Part shown: piece by piece, positions 23,447-33,738 of the stretch
Numbering within the stretch: position 1 is the first letter of the stretch
How the letters are laid out: each line of letters starts with the position of its first letter
Program-made: the position numbers and the translations under genes
Notes under the pieces: model-generated
Database searches by the model: none
Seen by the model: the letters and a program-made list of their open reading frames with translations, nothing else
What the model was told of the DNA's origin: nothing
Assembly (NCBI GenBank): GCA_022823505.1
Contig: JAJEIA010000024.1
Span: 1 to 52,205 of the forward strand
Direction of reading: 5' to 3'
Length of the DNA: 52,205 nt
From: Dehalococcoidia bacterium
GTDB taxonomy: Bacteria > Chloroflexota > Dehalococcoidia > Lucifugimonadales > UBA3495

Positions 23447-25270
23447 ATGCTGCAAAGCTTGTTTGGCAGGATGGCCGTCGGGATTGTCATCGCGCTGACC
23501 GGTTTGGGGTTGGCGATGGCGTGCACGCCTCCGCAGCCCGCGCCGGCCGTGCCCACCGCGACGCCGGAGACGGCCGCTGCCGTGTCGCCGACCGAGCCAG
23601 CGACGCCGGCTCCGACGGCGACGGATGTGCCGACGCCAACCCCCAAAGCGGAGCCGACCGAGACACCCGTACCACCTACCAACACGCCGGCGCCGACGTA
23701 CACGCCCCGGCCCGAGCCGACGGGTACGCCCGAGCCGGTGCCCACTCGGACGCTTCGGCCAACGATAACGCCGCGTCCCACGAGCACTCCCGCGCCGCCG
23801 AGCCCGATCAAGGACTTGGAGAACGGGGCATGGTTGGACCAAAACAAGCGACCCAGGGCCATGGAACTACGGGCGCTGCCGTGGGTGGCCGACGGCGTGG
23901 ACGAGTCCGAGCAGGAAGCGGCTGAATTGCTCATTGGAGCGGCACGCTGGTATCCGGATGTGTTCGGAGAGTTGATCAAATTGCCGTGGGTGGGAGACAG
24001 CATCACGCCGGCGGAGACCGACGCGATTTTCGGGTTCCGATGGTTGGCACGACACGCCTATGGGCAGGCTGACGACCTGTTGGCGATGCCGTGGGCCCGA
24101 GACGAAATCACGGCGCCCGAGGGTAGAACGATCAGGTATTTCTACTTCGCGGACCGGAACGTGCGCCCGCTAACCAACAAACTGCTGGAGAAGTCATGGA
24201 TGCACGATGACATTACCGCCGATGAGGCAAGGGTTATCCAGTATCTCTATTGGACAGCGCGGGTGAGTGATGATGAAGAGCAACAATCGGCAGCTACCGA
24301 AGCCGCGTTGCGAATTCTGGATATGCCTTTCCTCGACGACGTCACCAGTCCCGACGTTCATGCCGTGAGGTCGTTGGAACGGCTGGGCGACTTTGGGACA
24401 GACGTACTGCTGGACGTGATGTCGCATCCGACGATCGACGACGGTATCACCGACGAAGAAGCCAAGATTGTAACTTTATTAGGAGGCACCTATTCGTACC
24501 GTCCAGAATCGGTCGAAGTGTTGCTGCGCGGGGCCGGAGTGTACGTGCAGGAGCGTGCTATCGAACTGCCGTTGTCCGGCGAAGTGCTGCTGACCATGAT
24601 ACGCATACGCGATCAGATCACGCCCAGCATGGACTTCCTCGAACACAGCTTGCGTACAATCGAAGAATTCATGGGCGTGCCCCTGCCGACCAACTACGTT
24701 GCATATTACTTTGACGATGCCGTACGAGCTACCGCGGGAGGTCAGCATTTTGGGACGCATATCGCTTCAAAATTGCACTACGACGTGGAAAACGGTTGGT
24801 CCTGGCACCGAACGCCCTTTCACATCGCCCACGAGGTCGGACATTACTATTGGAGAGGCGGTGGTCAGAAGTGGCTAAATGAGGGCGCGGCTGATTTTCT
24901 CGGTTCGGTTTCCGAGCACACTCGTGTCGACAAGCCCATGGAAACCACCCGAAATCCCTGCGCGTCCGCCGACAAGATCTTCCATCTCGAAGGGCTCGAT
25001 GCGGAATACGGGACCAACGAAGGCAAGTGCTTTTACTCGCTGGGTGAAAGCTTGTACCACGATTTATACGATGGCCTGGGCGAAGAGGCCTTCCGGCAGG
25101 GGTTCCGCAACCTGTACCTGAAGTCGCAGGCTGAGGACTATTCCGACGACTGCGAAGGCACGGCGTTGGGCATCTGCCACCTCGTCGCAGCGTTCAAGGC
25201 CGATGCGTCCGATGCCCAGGCTGCCATGGTGGACGAGATCGTCGCGCGGTGGTACGGGCCGCTGCCGTAG
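23447..25270 (+). CDS. Lipoprotein with six repeats and a gluzincin-like metallopeptidase domain
   Basis: A 607-residue predicted lipoprotein. Lipobox AMAC ends at C26. Residues 27-120 are a Pro/Thr linker (TPTPKAEPTETPVPP type). Residues about 144-345 hold six repeats of roughly 35 residues centred on [LM]PW..D.IT..E (starting near 144, 179, 214, 249, 293 and 327). The C-terminal domain has H462-E463-V-G-H466 with E479 in WLNEGAADF, the gluzincin zinc site with a shorter H-to-E loop than M1 peptidases. It is probably an outer-face peptidase or binding protein. The repeat is not one I recognise. ATG 23447 lies 30 bases after an extended -10. Confidence 0.82.
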   Translation: MLQSLFGRMAVGIVIALTGLGLAMACTPPQPAPAVPTATPETAAAVSPTEPATPAPTATDVPTPTPKAEPTETPVPPTNTPAPTYTPRPEPTGTPEPVPTRTLRPTITPRPTSTPAPPSPIKDLENGAWLDQNKRPRAMELRALPWVADGVDESEQEAAELLIGAARWYPDVFGELIKLPWVGDSITPAETDAIFGFRWLARHAYGQADDLLAMPWARDEITAPEGRTIRYFYFADRNVRPLTNKLLEKSWMHDDITADEARVIQYLYWTARVSDDEEQQSAATEAALRILDMPFLDDVTSPDVHAVRSLERLGDFGTDVLLDVMSHPTIDDGITDEEAKIVTLLGGTYSYRPESVEVLLRGAGVYVQERAIELPLSGEVLLTMIRIRDQITPSMDFLEHSLRTIEEFMGVPLPTNYVAYYFDDAVRATAGGQHFGTHIASKLHYDVENGWSWHRTPFHIAHEVGHYYWRGGGQKWLNEGAADFLGSVSEHTRVDKPMETTRNPCASADKIFHLEGLDAEYGTNEGKCFYSLGESLYHDLYDGLGEEAFRQGFRNLYLKSQAEDYSDDCEGTALGICHLVAAFKADASDAQAAMVDEIVARWYGPLP

Positions 25271-25286
25271 AAGGAGACACGCAGGT

Positions 25287-25988
25287 CTAGGGCGTTCCGG
25301 CGGTGTCCGGGCCGGCCGGTGGCATGAAGTCGGATACCGCCAGGACCACGTCGGGGAAGGCACGTGGGCTGATGCTCTCGCCGGCCCGGTAGGTTCGGAC
25401 GGCGGCATACTCAGAACCGGATGGCTCGGCGTACGCCGTGACTTCCTGCATCCGCAGGTTGGCGACCCACACCTCCGGTATGCCGGCGGCGGCATATCTG
25501 GCCAGCTTCGCGCCCCGGTCGTAGGCCAGGGAACTGTCGGCGAATTCGATGACCAGGTACACGTCCTCCGGCGTTGCACGCCCGGTTGCGCCGGAACCTG
25601 GCTCGGTCCACCGCTTCAGGGCAACGTCGGGCTCGGGGGCGGTGTGGTCGTTCAAATAGATCGGCCCTGCCAACTGTACCGTCGCCCGCCCGATCAGCGG
25701 TGGTACGAACAGCGTCGTTGCCCAATCAGTGCCGCCCACGTGACGGTCGCCTATTGGCGGCATAATGATTATCACTCCGTCGATCAATTCAACTCGGTCG
25801 GACTTGTACAGGATGCCGGATGCTTCCATAGCCACATAATCATCGACCGTGAACCGATGTCGGCCGGCCAGCACGTCGGCCTGCTCCCCCGCGTCGATGA
25901 TGCCGGCGCGGACCAGGGCGGCGCACTCTTCGGAGCTGAACGGTCGCTCGGGCGGCATCCCGACCATCGTCAGCGTCGTTGTAGTCAT
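25287..25988 (-). CDS. Uma2-family protein (DUF820, PD-(D/E)xK-like), copy 2
   Basis: A 233-residue Uma2/DUF820 protein with a restriction-endonuclease-like fold. Motifs are ELIDGVIIIMPPIGDRH, PEPDVAL and VYLVIEFADSSLAYDRGAK...GIPEVWV, which carry the acidic and lysine residues of the putative nuclease site. The function of the family is not established. It is closely similar to the upstream gene (26008-26691), beginning MTTTTLTMVGMPPERPFSSE against MTTTTLTMLGMPPARPFSSE. ATG 25988 has GGAGGAA upstream; the gap between the two copies is 19 bases. It converges with the lipoprotein gene. Confidence 0.85.
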   Translation of the reverse strand: MTTTTLTMVGMPPERPFSSEECAALVRAGIIDAGEQADVLAGRHRFTVDDYVAMEASGILYKSDRVELIDGVIIIMPPIGDRHVGGTDWATTLFVPPLIGRATVQLAGPIYLNDHTAPEPDVALKRWTEPGSGATGRATPEDVYLVIEFADSSLAYDRGAKLARYAAAGIPEVWVANLRMQEVTAYAEPSGSEYAAVRTYRAGESISPRAFPDVVLAVSDFMPPAGPDTAGTP

Positions 25989-26007
25989 CACGGATTCCTC
26001 CGCATCA

Positions 26008-26691
26008 TCAGGATGTCTCGCCGGCCGGTGGCATGAAGTCGGACACCGCCAGGACCACGTCGGGGAAGGCGAGTGGGCTGATGCTCTCGTCGGCCCGGTA
26101 GGTGCGAACGGCGGCATACTCGGAACCGGATGGCTCGGCGTACGCCGTTACTTCCTGCACCCGCAGGTTGGCGACCCATACCTCCGGTATGCCGTCGGCG
26201 GCGTACCTGGCCAGTTTCGCGCCCCGGTCGTAGGCCAGCGAGCTGTCCGCGACCTCGACGACCAGGTGCACGTCCGGCGGGAAATATGGCCCCACCTCGC
26301 TCAAAGGACGCTCACGCAACACCGCGATGTCGGGTTGAGGCGCGCTGCGGTCGTTCAGGCGGATTGCTCCCTGCACCCGCACGATTGCGCGACCGATTAG
26401 AGGTGGAACGAATAGTCTGGTCAGCCAATCAGTGCTGACCTCGTGAGGATCGCCGATGGGCGGCATAATGATTATTTCCCCGTCGATCAGTTCGATACGG
26501 TCGTCTTCGTGGAGAATGCCCGCCCTCTCCATGGCCAGGTACTCGTCCACAGTGAAACGACGGCGTCCGGCCAGCACGTCGGCCTGCTCCCCCGCGTCGA
26601 TGATGCCGGCGCGGGCCAGAGCGGCGCACTCTTCGGAGCTGAACGGTCGCGCCGGCGGCATCCCCAACATCGTCAGCGTCGTTGTAGTCAT
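26008..26691 (-). CDS. Uma2-family protein (DUF820), copy 1
   Basis: A 227-residue Uma2 protein, first of a tandem duplicated pair. It has the same blocks as the downstream copy: ELIDGEIIIMPPIGDPH, QPDIAVL and VHLVVEVADSSLAYDRGAK. The copies differ most in the middle (residues about 110-150), while both ends are nearly identical, which suggests recent duplication or gene conversion. ATG 26691 follows GGAGGAA. A minus-strand TGGTAAGAT extended -10 (26747-26739) lies 47 bases upstream, so both copies probably share one transcript. Confidence 0.85.
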   Translation of the reverse strand: MTTTTLTMLGMPPARPFSSEECAALARAGIIDAGEQADVLAGRRRFTVDEYLAMERAGILHEDDRIELIDGEIIIMPPIGDPHEVSTDWLTRLFVPPLIGRAIVRVQGAIRLNDRSAPQPDIAVLRERPLSEVGPYFPPDVHLVVEVADSSLAYDRGAKLARYAADGIPEVWVANLRVQEVTAYAEPSGSEYAAVRTYRADESISPLAFPDVVLAVSDFMPPAGETS

Positions 26692-26738
26692 GAGGGATTC
26701 CTCCGCCCGGGTCTGCGCCGGGGGCACATAATGGGCGA

Positions 26739-26747
26739 ATCTTACCA
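26739..26747 (-). promoter_or_regulatory. Extended -10 promoter of the Uma2 pair
   Basis: Reads TGGTAAGAT on the minus strand, divergent from the acs promoter only 11 bases away. Confidence 0.4.
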
Positions 26748-26758
26748 TGCCGGCGATG

Positions 26759-26767
26759 TGCTAATAT
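26759..26767 (+). promoter_or_regulatory. Extended -10 promoter of acs
   Basis: TGCTAATAT lies 47 bases before the ATG at 26815. No convincing -35 is seen. Confidence 0.45.
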
Positions 26768-26814
26768 CTGCGGGTGATTGACACTGTCGTTACCCGCTCC
26801 GGAGGTTCCTTACC

Positions 26815-28767
<1,953 letters not shown>

Positions 28768-28800
28768 TACCGCCTACGATCCTCACGACGCGATGCCCTC

Positions 28801-28832
28801 AAAGGGCCCTCTCCGTGAAGGGGAGGGCCTTT
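28801..28832 (+). terminator. Rho-independent terminator after acs
   Basis: AAAGGGCCCTCTCC pairs with GGGGAGGGCCTTT around GTGA (one bulge, one G-U pair) and ends in CCTTTAT. It starts 33 bases after the acs stop. Confidence 0.65.
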
Positions 28833-28884
28833 ATCAATGCCCAAAAATCGCGCCGACTTTACGCGACGGGCTCCGGTTTCTTCA

Positions 28885-28893
28885 TGCTATGTT
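28885..28893 (+). promoter_or_regulatory. Extended -10 promoter of the HEPN-TPR gene
   Basis: TGCTATGTT, followed by GG, lies 81 bases before the ATG at 28975. Confidence 0.4.
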
Positions 28894-28974
28894 GGCCGCC
28901 AGGAATGCAGATCAACCATTTCTGTGGAAGTTGATTTTTCGCTGGCCCCTCGGCGGTAACCTGGATGAAATCTC

Positions 28975-30003
28975 ATGACTGCCCCTGCGCCCTACAATAA
29001 CCACAGCCTGGTCGGTGAGGCCCTGCGACTGCTGGCCGCCGGGCTGGGACCCTACGTATCCGGCAAAATGCAGGAGGCCGTGGACGCCGGCCGGTACGTT
29101 CCCGACGACGCCGAAGCCATCGGCGAGATTGCCGGCGATATCGCGGTGACCCTGCGCGTGATGGCCGTCGGCTGGAACGACGTGTTCCGCGACGTCCTCG
29201 GGCCTGCCGAACGCAGCCTGGTGTCCGAGATCCGTGAAATTCGCAACCGCTGGGCGCACCAGGATGCTTTCGACGACGACGATCTGGACCGCGCGCTGGA
29301 CTCCATTGGCCGGCTACTGGCCGCGGTCGGCGCCATCGATGAAGCCAAGCGCATCGACGGGGCCAAACACCGCCTCCGCCTCAGACGCTACGGGGCGGCA
29401 TCGCCCCGGACAACCGCCACCGACGAGCCCGCACCCGAACCGGCAACGGATCCGGAACCGAGCGACGGGCCTCCCGCAATGCCGCCACTGTCTCCCGTCG
29501 GAGACGCGGACGTACGGCGCGCGGCCACGCCCGGCGCCATTGCCGAAGATCGGCCGGCGGATACTACCCCCGCGGATGAAAGCGCTCACGAGCGCCTGCT
29601 GCAGGAACACATCATCCAGGGTGTGGACCTCAGACGCCGTGAACACTTCGGCCACGCGATGGCCGAATTCGAGCAGGCGCTCCGCATCAACCCCAATCGG
29701 GCGGATGCGTGGTTCCATCGCGGCATGACCTGGGGTCTTATGGGCGATCACGGGCGGGCCATTGCCGACTTCAACCGCGCCATCGCCATTGCCCCTGATT
29801 ATGCCGAGGCCTACAACTGCCGTGGGTACGCCCACTTCTGCCTCGGCGAATACCGCCGGGCGGTGGATGACCTGGAGCGCGCCGACCGCTTGAGTCCTGG
29901 CGATGAGCTGATCCAGGGCAACTTGCAGCAGGCGCGGATGCGATTCCTGCAACAGCCCGGCAACCCCAATCCAACCAGGTACGGCTCCGAGCCACCCCGG
30001 TAG
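28975..30003 (+). CDS. Swt1-type HEPN domain fused to TPR repeats
   Basis: A 342-residue protein. Residues about 10-120 match the Swt1-like HEPN domain: REIRNRWAHQDAFDDDDLDRALDS contains the HEPN signature R90-x4-H95 of putative RNases. A Pro/Glu-rich linker (about 140-200) joins it to three or so TPR units (about 210-320; AMAEFEQALRINPNRADAWF, AIADFNRAIAIAPDYAEAYN). The first domain occurs in RNA-targeting or defence proteins, and TPRs mediate protein contacts. It is expressed alone. It may be a regulated RNase, but no activity is shown by sequence alone. ATG 28975 has only a weak ribosome site. Confidence 0.75.
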   Translation: MTAPAPYNNHSLVGEALRLLAAGLGPYVSGKMQEAVDAGRYVPDDAEAIGEIAGDIAVTLRVMAVGWNDVFRDVLGPAERSLVSEIREIRNRWAHQDAFDDDDLDRALDSIGRLLAAVGAIDEAKRIDGAKHRLRLRRYGAASPRTTATDEPAPEPATDPEPSDGPPAMPPLSPVGDADVRRAATPGAIAEDRPADTTPADESAHERLLQEHIIQGVDLRRREHFGHAMAEFEQALRINPNRADAWFHRGMTWGLMGDHGRAIADFNRAIAIAPDYAEAYNCRGYAHFCLGEYRRAVDDLERADRLSPGDELIQGNLQQARMRFLQQPGNPNPTRYGSEPPR

Positions 30004-30066
30004 CCGCGTTTCCCTTTCCACCACCTGGCGCCCGGTCGAAGTCAAGCCGGGGAGACGGCCTCGGGT

Positions 30067-31437
30067 TTATTGACGAGGCTCGAGTTCGTCCAGGTCTTCC
30101 AGCAGGGATGACATGGTTTCCGGGTCGGAGACTTCGTAGTGGGCGCCGTAGTAGTAGTGCTGGAATCCACTGACAATCCGCGCCACCGGCGGGTCGGGCA
30201 GGGTTTCACTGACGTCCCGATGGTGTTCCTCCGGGGTTTGGGACCCACGCCGCGGGAACCCGACGGCGTTGGCTACTTCCAGCATGCGGTGGTAGACCTC
30301 CCGGGGCGTGGCCGGCGGCGGTCGACGGCGGCGCAGGCCGGACGCGCGCGACATCCAGCCGGAAAGCGTGTCCGCCAGATCCTGTCCGGCCCCTCCCCAG
30401 GTGAAGATGGACTCGCGCACCTCGGCGTCGGCGTAGTCGCCGCCCACCAGCCTCCGACGTCGGAACATGCGGAACAGCACCCAGCCGGCCAGGGCGAGGG
30501 CGGCCAGAAAGGCCAGCCACTTGATGATCGTAAGGACCAAGTTGGGCGGGCCGTCACCCTCCACCTCCCGCAGGCTTTCGTGGAACTCCTGGATCTGTAA
30601 CCGGGCCAGTTCCAGCCCGCTGAGGTCACCCCCGCCAAACAGGCCGGACACCCAGTTGCCCACGGCCACCAGCCCGGCCGCCAGCAACCCCAACAGCAGC
30701 AGAACGGGACGCAGCGTCCACAGCCCCAGGAAGGCCGCGCCCTTCAGGATGGCGCGAGTGGCGTCGTCCAGTCCGCCCACGCCAATTGCACCCAGGATCA
30801 CCGCCAGCAGCAAAACGCCGCCAATGCTGCACAGTATGGCGAGCATCCACCCCCGGTTCATGCGACCGGCGGCGCCCTCGGCCGCAAAACGGCTGATGGC
30901 CAGGCCGGCCATACCGGCGGCGAAAAATACCAACAACAACGGCAGCCGGATGATGGCTACCGGCAGCAAGGTGTCGGCGGTCACGGCAACTATAACAACG
31001 ACCACGCCGCGAACGAAGGCGTTGCGGACCACGTCCAGCGTCACGTCGTCCCGGGCGAGGGCGGTCCCGCGCCACCAGAGCAGCAGCATGAAGATGGCGG
31101 ACAGGCCAAGCGCCGCCGCCGTGCGCAGGTCGCCGGAAAGAACCTCGCTGATGGGGAACCAGCCGGCGCCCATGCTGATGCCGGCCAGCACCAGCACCGA
31201 CACCGCGCTGAGTCCCAGGCCGATGACGCCCCGGAGGTTCAGAGAGAATCGGATGGTCTGTACGTACCAGGACAGGATGAACGACCACCCCACTGCGATC
31301 AGGGCTATGCCCAATGGAACGGAGGCGTCGGGCAACCGGATGACATGGGCGAACAGGCGGCAGCCGAGATATACCGCGAAGCCCTCCAGAAAGAGGGCGA
31401 TGCAGACGACGAGAGCGGAACGAGCAAATACGCCCAT
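30067..31437 (-). CDS. Membrane protein with C-terminal DUF4129 domain
   Basis: A 456-residue protein with about eight to nine membrane helices in the first 320 residues and a cytoplasmic C-terminal DUF4129 domain (PREVYHRMLEVANAVGFPRR, then GSQTPEEHHRDV). DUF4129 proteins usually sit in MoxR-DUF58-transglutaminase operons linked to envelope or extracellular protein maturation. Here DUF58 is upstream on the same strand, but a two-gene HEPN module lies between them, and no MoxR or transglutaminase gene is present. The start is ATG 31437. It is the last gene of the operon. Confidence 0.78.
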   Translation of the reverse strand: MGVFARSALVVCIALFLEGFAVYLGCRLFAHVIRLPDASVPLGIALIAVGWSFILSWYVQTIRFSLNLRGVIGLGLSAVSVLVLAGISMGAGWFPISEVLSGDLRTAAALGLSAIFMLLLWWRGTALARDDVTLDVVRNAFVRGVVVVIVAVTADTLLPVAIIRLPLLLVFFAAGMAGLAISRFAAEGAAGRMNRGWMLAILCSIGGVLLLAVILGAIGVGGLDDATRAILKGAAFLGLWTLRPVLLLLGLLAAGLVAVGNWVSGLFGGGDLSGLELARLQIQEFHESLREVEGDGPPNLVLTIIKWLAFLAALALAGWVLFRMFRRRRLVGGDYADAEVRESIFTWGGAGQDLADTLSGWMSRASGLRRRRPPPATPREVYHRMLEVANAVGFPRRGSQTPEEHHRDVSETLPDPPVARIVSGFQHYYYGAHYEVSDPETMSSLLEDLDELEPRQ

Positions 31438-31486
31438 AAATCCTAATCAGCCAACGAGAAAGACCGATGTGATCCTTGTCAATTCG

Positions 31487-31978
31487 TTAGATCCGTCGAT
31501 CCAGCAAAACGTAGACCGCAAAAGCCCGACGGTCTCTCGCAGAGCATTGGTTGAAACCGTGGATTATACCTTCGGCCACCCGAATGTCTTGAATAACATC
31601 CGATTTTACAAGACGAGTGATTGGATTGCGCATCGCATAAGGATCGTAGTCCGCCGAGTGCCTCTTCTTTTGCATATCGACAAACCGATCTGCGAAGTCT
31701 TGAATTTCGCTGGGGAAGCGGGCCACGACTGTAGATTGTTGACAACGCTGACGCGCGGTGCCGTGTTGCAGAGCCCGGTACGTCTGTCGCCACGCCGGGC
31801 GGCTACGGTTGGCGCCGGGCCCACCCACCAGCATGTTTGCGCAGCAGGCGGCCAGGCAGTGGAACAACGCGTAGTAGGTGGTGCTGACCGCTCGGCGCAG
31901 GTTGGTTTCCCGGGGACGACCCCGTTGGTCGGCGCGGGCTAATTCCAGGGCGGTAGTGAGGTAATTACGCGGAGTCAC
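31487..31978 (-). CDS. HEPN-like protein (UPF0332-type)
   Basis: A 163-residue helical protein resembling UPF0332/HEPN proteins: LRRAVSTTYYALFHCLAACC matches the family's S-R-A-Y-Y-A-x-F-H helix, and KKRHSADYDPYA matches the second conserved region. HEPN proteins of this sort pair with nucleotidyltransferases or act as RNases. GTG 31978 overlaps the preceding gene by 14 bases, so the two form a unit. The pair sits between DUF58 and DUF4129 genes. Its activity is not predictable, and the canonical Rx4-6H motif is not evident. Confidence 0.68.
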   Translation of the reverse strand: MTPRNYLTTALELARADQRGRPRETNLRRAVSTTYYALFHCLAACCANMLVGGPGANRSRPAWRQTYRALQHGTARQRCQQSTVVARFPSEIQDFADRFVDMQKKRHSADYDPYAMRNPITRLVKSDVIQDIRVAEGIIHGFNQCSARDRRAFAVYVLLDRRI

Positions 31979-32336
31979 TGCTCGACTCCGGGTTGTGGGG
32001 GCCCCAGGTACGCAGCATGGTTTCCCACTCGGATTTTTCGACCCATGAAGGACTGGGAAATTCAGTCACGTCGACTTCGTTCAATTTGGGGCGCAGGCGC
32101 CGAATCAAGCTGCCTGTCCAAGCCGGGTCCAGCTTTTTCTGGTCGCCATCAAAGACAATGATGATGCGGAGATAAGATTCGCCGGTAGCATCAGGACCCC
32201 ACTCGTCGATGGCTGGAGCCACGATAATCGGATCGAAAACGAAGTCGTCGGCAAAACGTTCCTCGACGGTTTCTCGAACGATGCGCGCGACCAAAGCCTC
32301 GCGCTCAGGGGTGATGGTCGGCTCTCGTAACATCAT
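31965..32336 (-). CDS. Unknown partner of the HEPN-like protein
   Basis: A 123-residue acidic protein I cannot assign. It has a strand-rich core (YLRIIIVFDGDQKKLDPAW) between helices (ALVARIVRETVEERF and SLIRRLRPKL). Its position before a UPF0332-like HEPN gene is where a nucleotidyltransferase would be, but the GS-x-DxD signature is missing. ATG 32336 has GAGAGGTG upstream, which fixes the start; the frame extends to 32429 without support. It overlaps the HEPN gene by 14 bases and starts 38 bases after DUF58. Confidence 0.62.
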   Translation of the reverse strand: MMLREPTITPEREALVARIVRETVEERFADDFVFDPIIVAPAIDEWGPDATGESYLRIIIVFDGDQKKLDPAWTGSLIRRLRPKLNEVDVTEFPSPSWVEKSEWETMLRTWGPHNPESSSDSA

Positions 32337-32374
32337 GCACCTCTCGTGGCCCCTACGCTGAATTGCGCAGACAT

Positions 32375-33655
32375 CTATTCTACTCGCGCGTGTTCCATCT
32401 CCGGCTCTGCGGCGTGGTCGCCCGTCCAATCGTCCCGCCAGACGTCCTCAAGATTGGACAGGCTGGACCCGGCCAGGAACACCGGTACCTCCGACGGCAG
32501 TTCGGACGCCGCGGGTCCGGGCGGCCCGTCTCCGGCGTAAAACACCACCACGCGATGGCCGCGCCGGCGAATCTGTTCGGTCTCGTGTACCACCGCGCGG
32601 GAGAGTATGGCGGTCACCACCACAACGGTGGCGTCGGAGGCCAGGGCGTCGCTCTCGGTGCGCAGGACTGCCGACAATTCGGCGACCCAGAAGGGGCCGG
32701 CCATGGCCAGGGATTCCAGCACGGCCTCGAGCTGCAGGCTTCCACCACCGGCGGGCACCGACATCCACTTGCTGGAATAGGACGCCACCGCGTTGCTGAC
32801 CAGACCGAAGGTGTAGCCCTCGCGTTCCGCGTACTCGGCCACCGAGGCGGCTACGGTTACGGCGCGCTCGAACAGTCGCCGGTTGCTGCCCTGCCAGGCG
32901 GCGTCACCGGTACGGGCGTTCATGGCGATCAGCATGTGCCGGGTTGCGGCCGGCTCGAAGACCCGAGCCTCGACCTTGCCGTGGCGGGCGGTGGCCTTCC
33001 AGTCGATGCGCTTCAGCGGGTCGGTGGGTCGGTAGTCCCGCAGGCCAACGAAACGGCTGGGGTCGTCCTGGATGAGGCGGCGGCCGCGGCTGGTTCCCAG
33101 GGGGCGCTCCCAGAGGTTCATCATCTGGCGCAGGTCGACGATGCGCGGGTATACCAGCAGGTATTCAACGTCGGGCACGTGCTTTTCGGCGGCGGAGATG
33201 CCGAACATGTCGCCGCTGCGCAGCCGTGCCGGCCCGATGCGATGATTGCCCCGCGCGCGGCACCGCACCTGGTATCGCCAGGTCACCCGCTGGTAGGGCA
33301 GCAGCGATGTGGTGATCCGGTGGTCCAATTCCGCCTCCGCGCCGACCCCGCGCTGGTGCGTCCCCCCGGTTTGCAGCCCGATGGGAAAGGCGTCGGAGAT
33401 ATCCAGCCAGATCATGGGAAGGATCTTGCCATTGTCGACGGTGATGTAATAGTCGACCACGTCGCCGATGAAGGCCCGTCGACGCGCCAGGCGGCGTTGA
33501 TAGGTGAGCCGCCCGAAGGCGTAACGGGGCCAGTGCTTGCCCGTTATCCAGATGAGCACGATCAGCACGCCGACCACGATCAGCAGCAACTGGCTGGCCA
33601 GGAGACCGGCCAAAATCAGGATGGCGGCGGCGATGACCCAGAGATCGCTGAGCAT
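32375..33655 (-). CDS. DUF58 domain protein
   Basis: A 426-residue membrane-anchored DUF58 protein. Two N-terminal helices (about residues 4-40) precede the core, which has the family signature LRDYRPTDPLKRIDWKATAR followed by a vWA-like region (HMLIAMNARTGDAAWQ). DUF58 proteins act with MoxR ATPases, probably in envelope maturation or stress response. ATG 33655 follows the broken MFS gene by 83 bases; the frame extends much further upstream but only over that gene. It heads the DUF58-HEPN module-DUF4129 run. Confidence 0.85.
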   Translation of the reverse strand: MLSDLWVIAAAILILAGLLASQLLLIVVGVLIVLIWITGKHWPRYAFGRLTYQRRLARRRAFIGDVVDYYITVDNGKILPMIWLDISDAFPIGLQTGGTHQRGVGAEAELDHRITTSLLPYQRVTWRYQVRCRARGNHRIGPARLRSGDMFGISAAEKHVPDVEYLLVYPRIVDLRQMMNLWERPLGTSRGRRLIQDDPSRFVGLRDYRPTDPLKRIDWKATARHGKVEARVFEPAATRHMLIAMNARTGDAAWQGSNRRLFERAVTVAASVAEYAEREGYTFGLVSNAVASYSSKWMSVPAGGGSLQLEAVLESLAMAGPFWVAELSAVLRTESDALASDATVVVVTAILSRAVVHETEQIRRRGHRVVVFYAGDGPPGPAASELPSEVPVFLAGSSLSNLEDVWRDDWTGDHAAEPEMEHARVE

Positions 33656-33738
33656 GGGCGCAGGATACCCGATTTGGGGATGCCGGTCATCCGCCGGGAG
33701 CGAGGCCGGGGTCGTACTCGATGATTCCGGCTCTCCAA

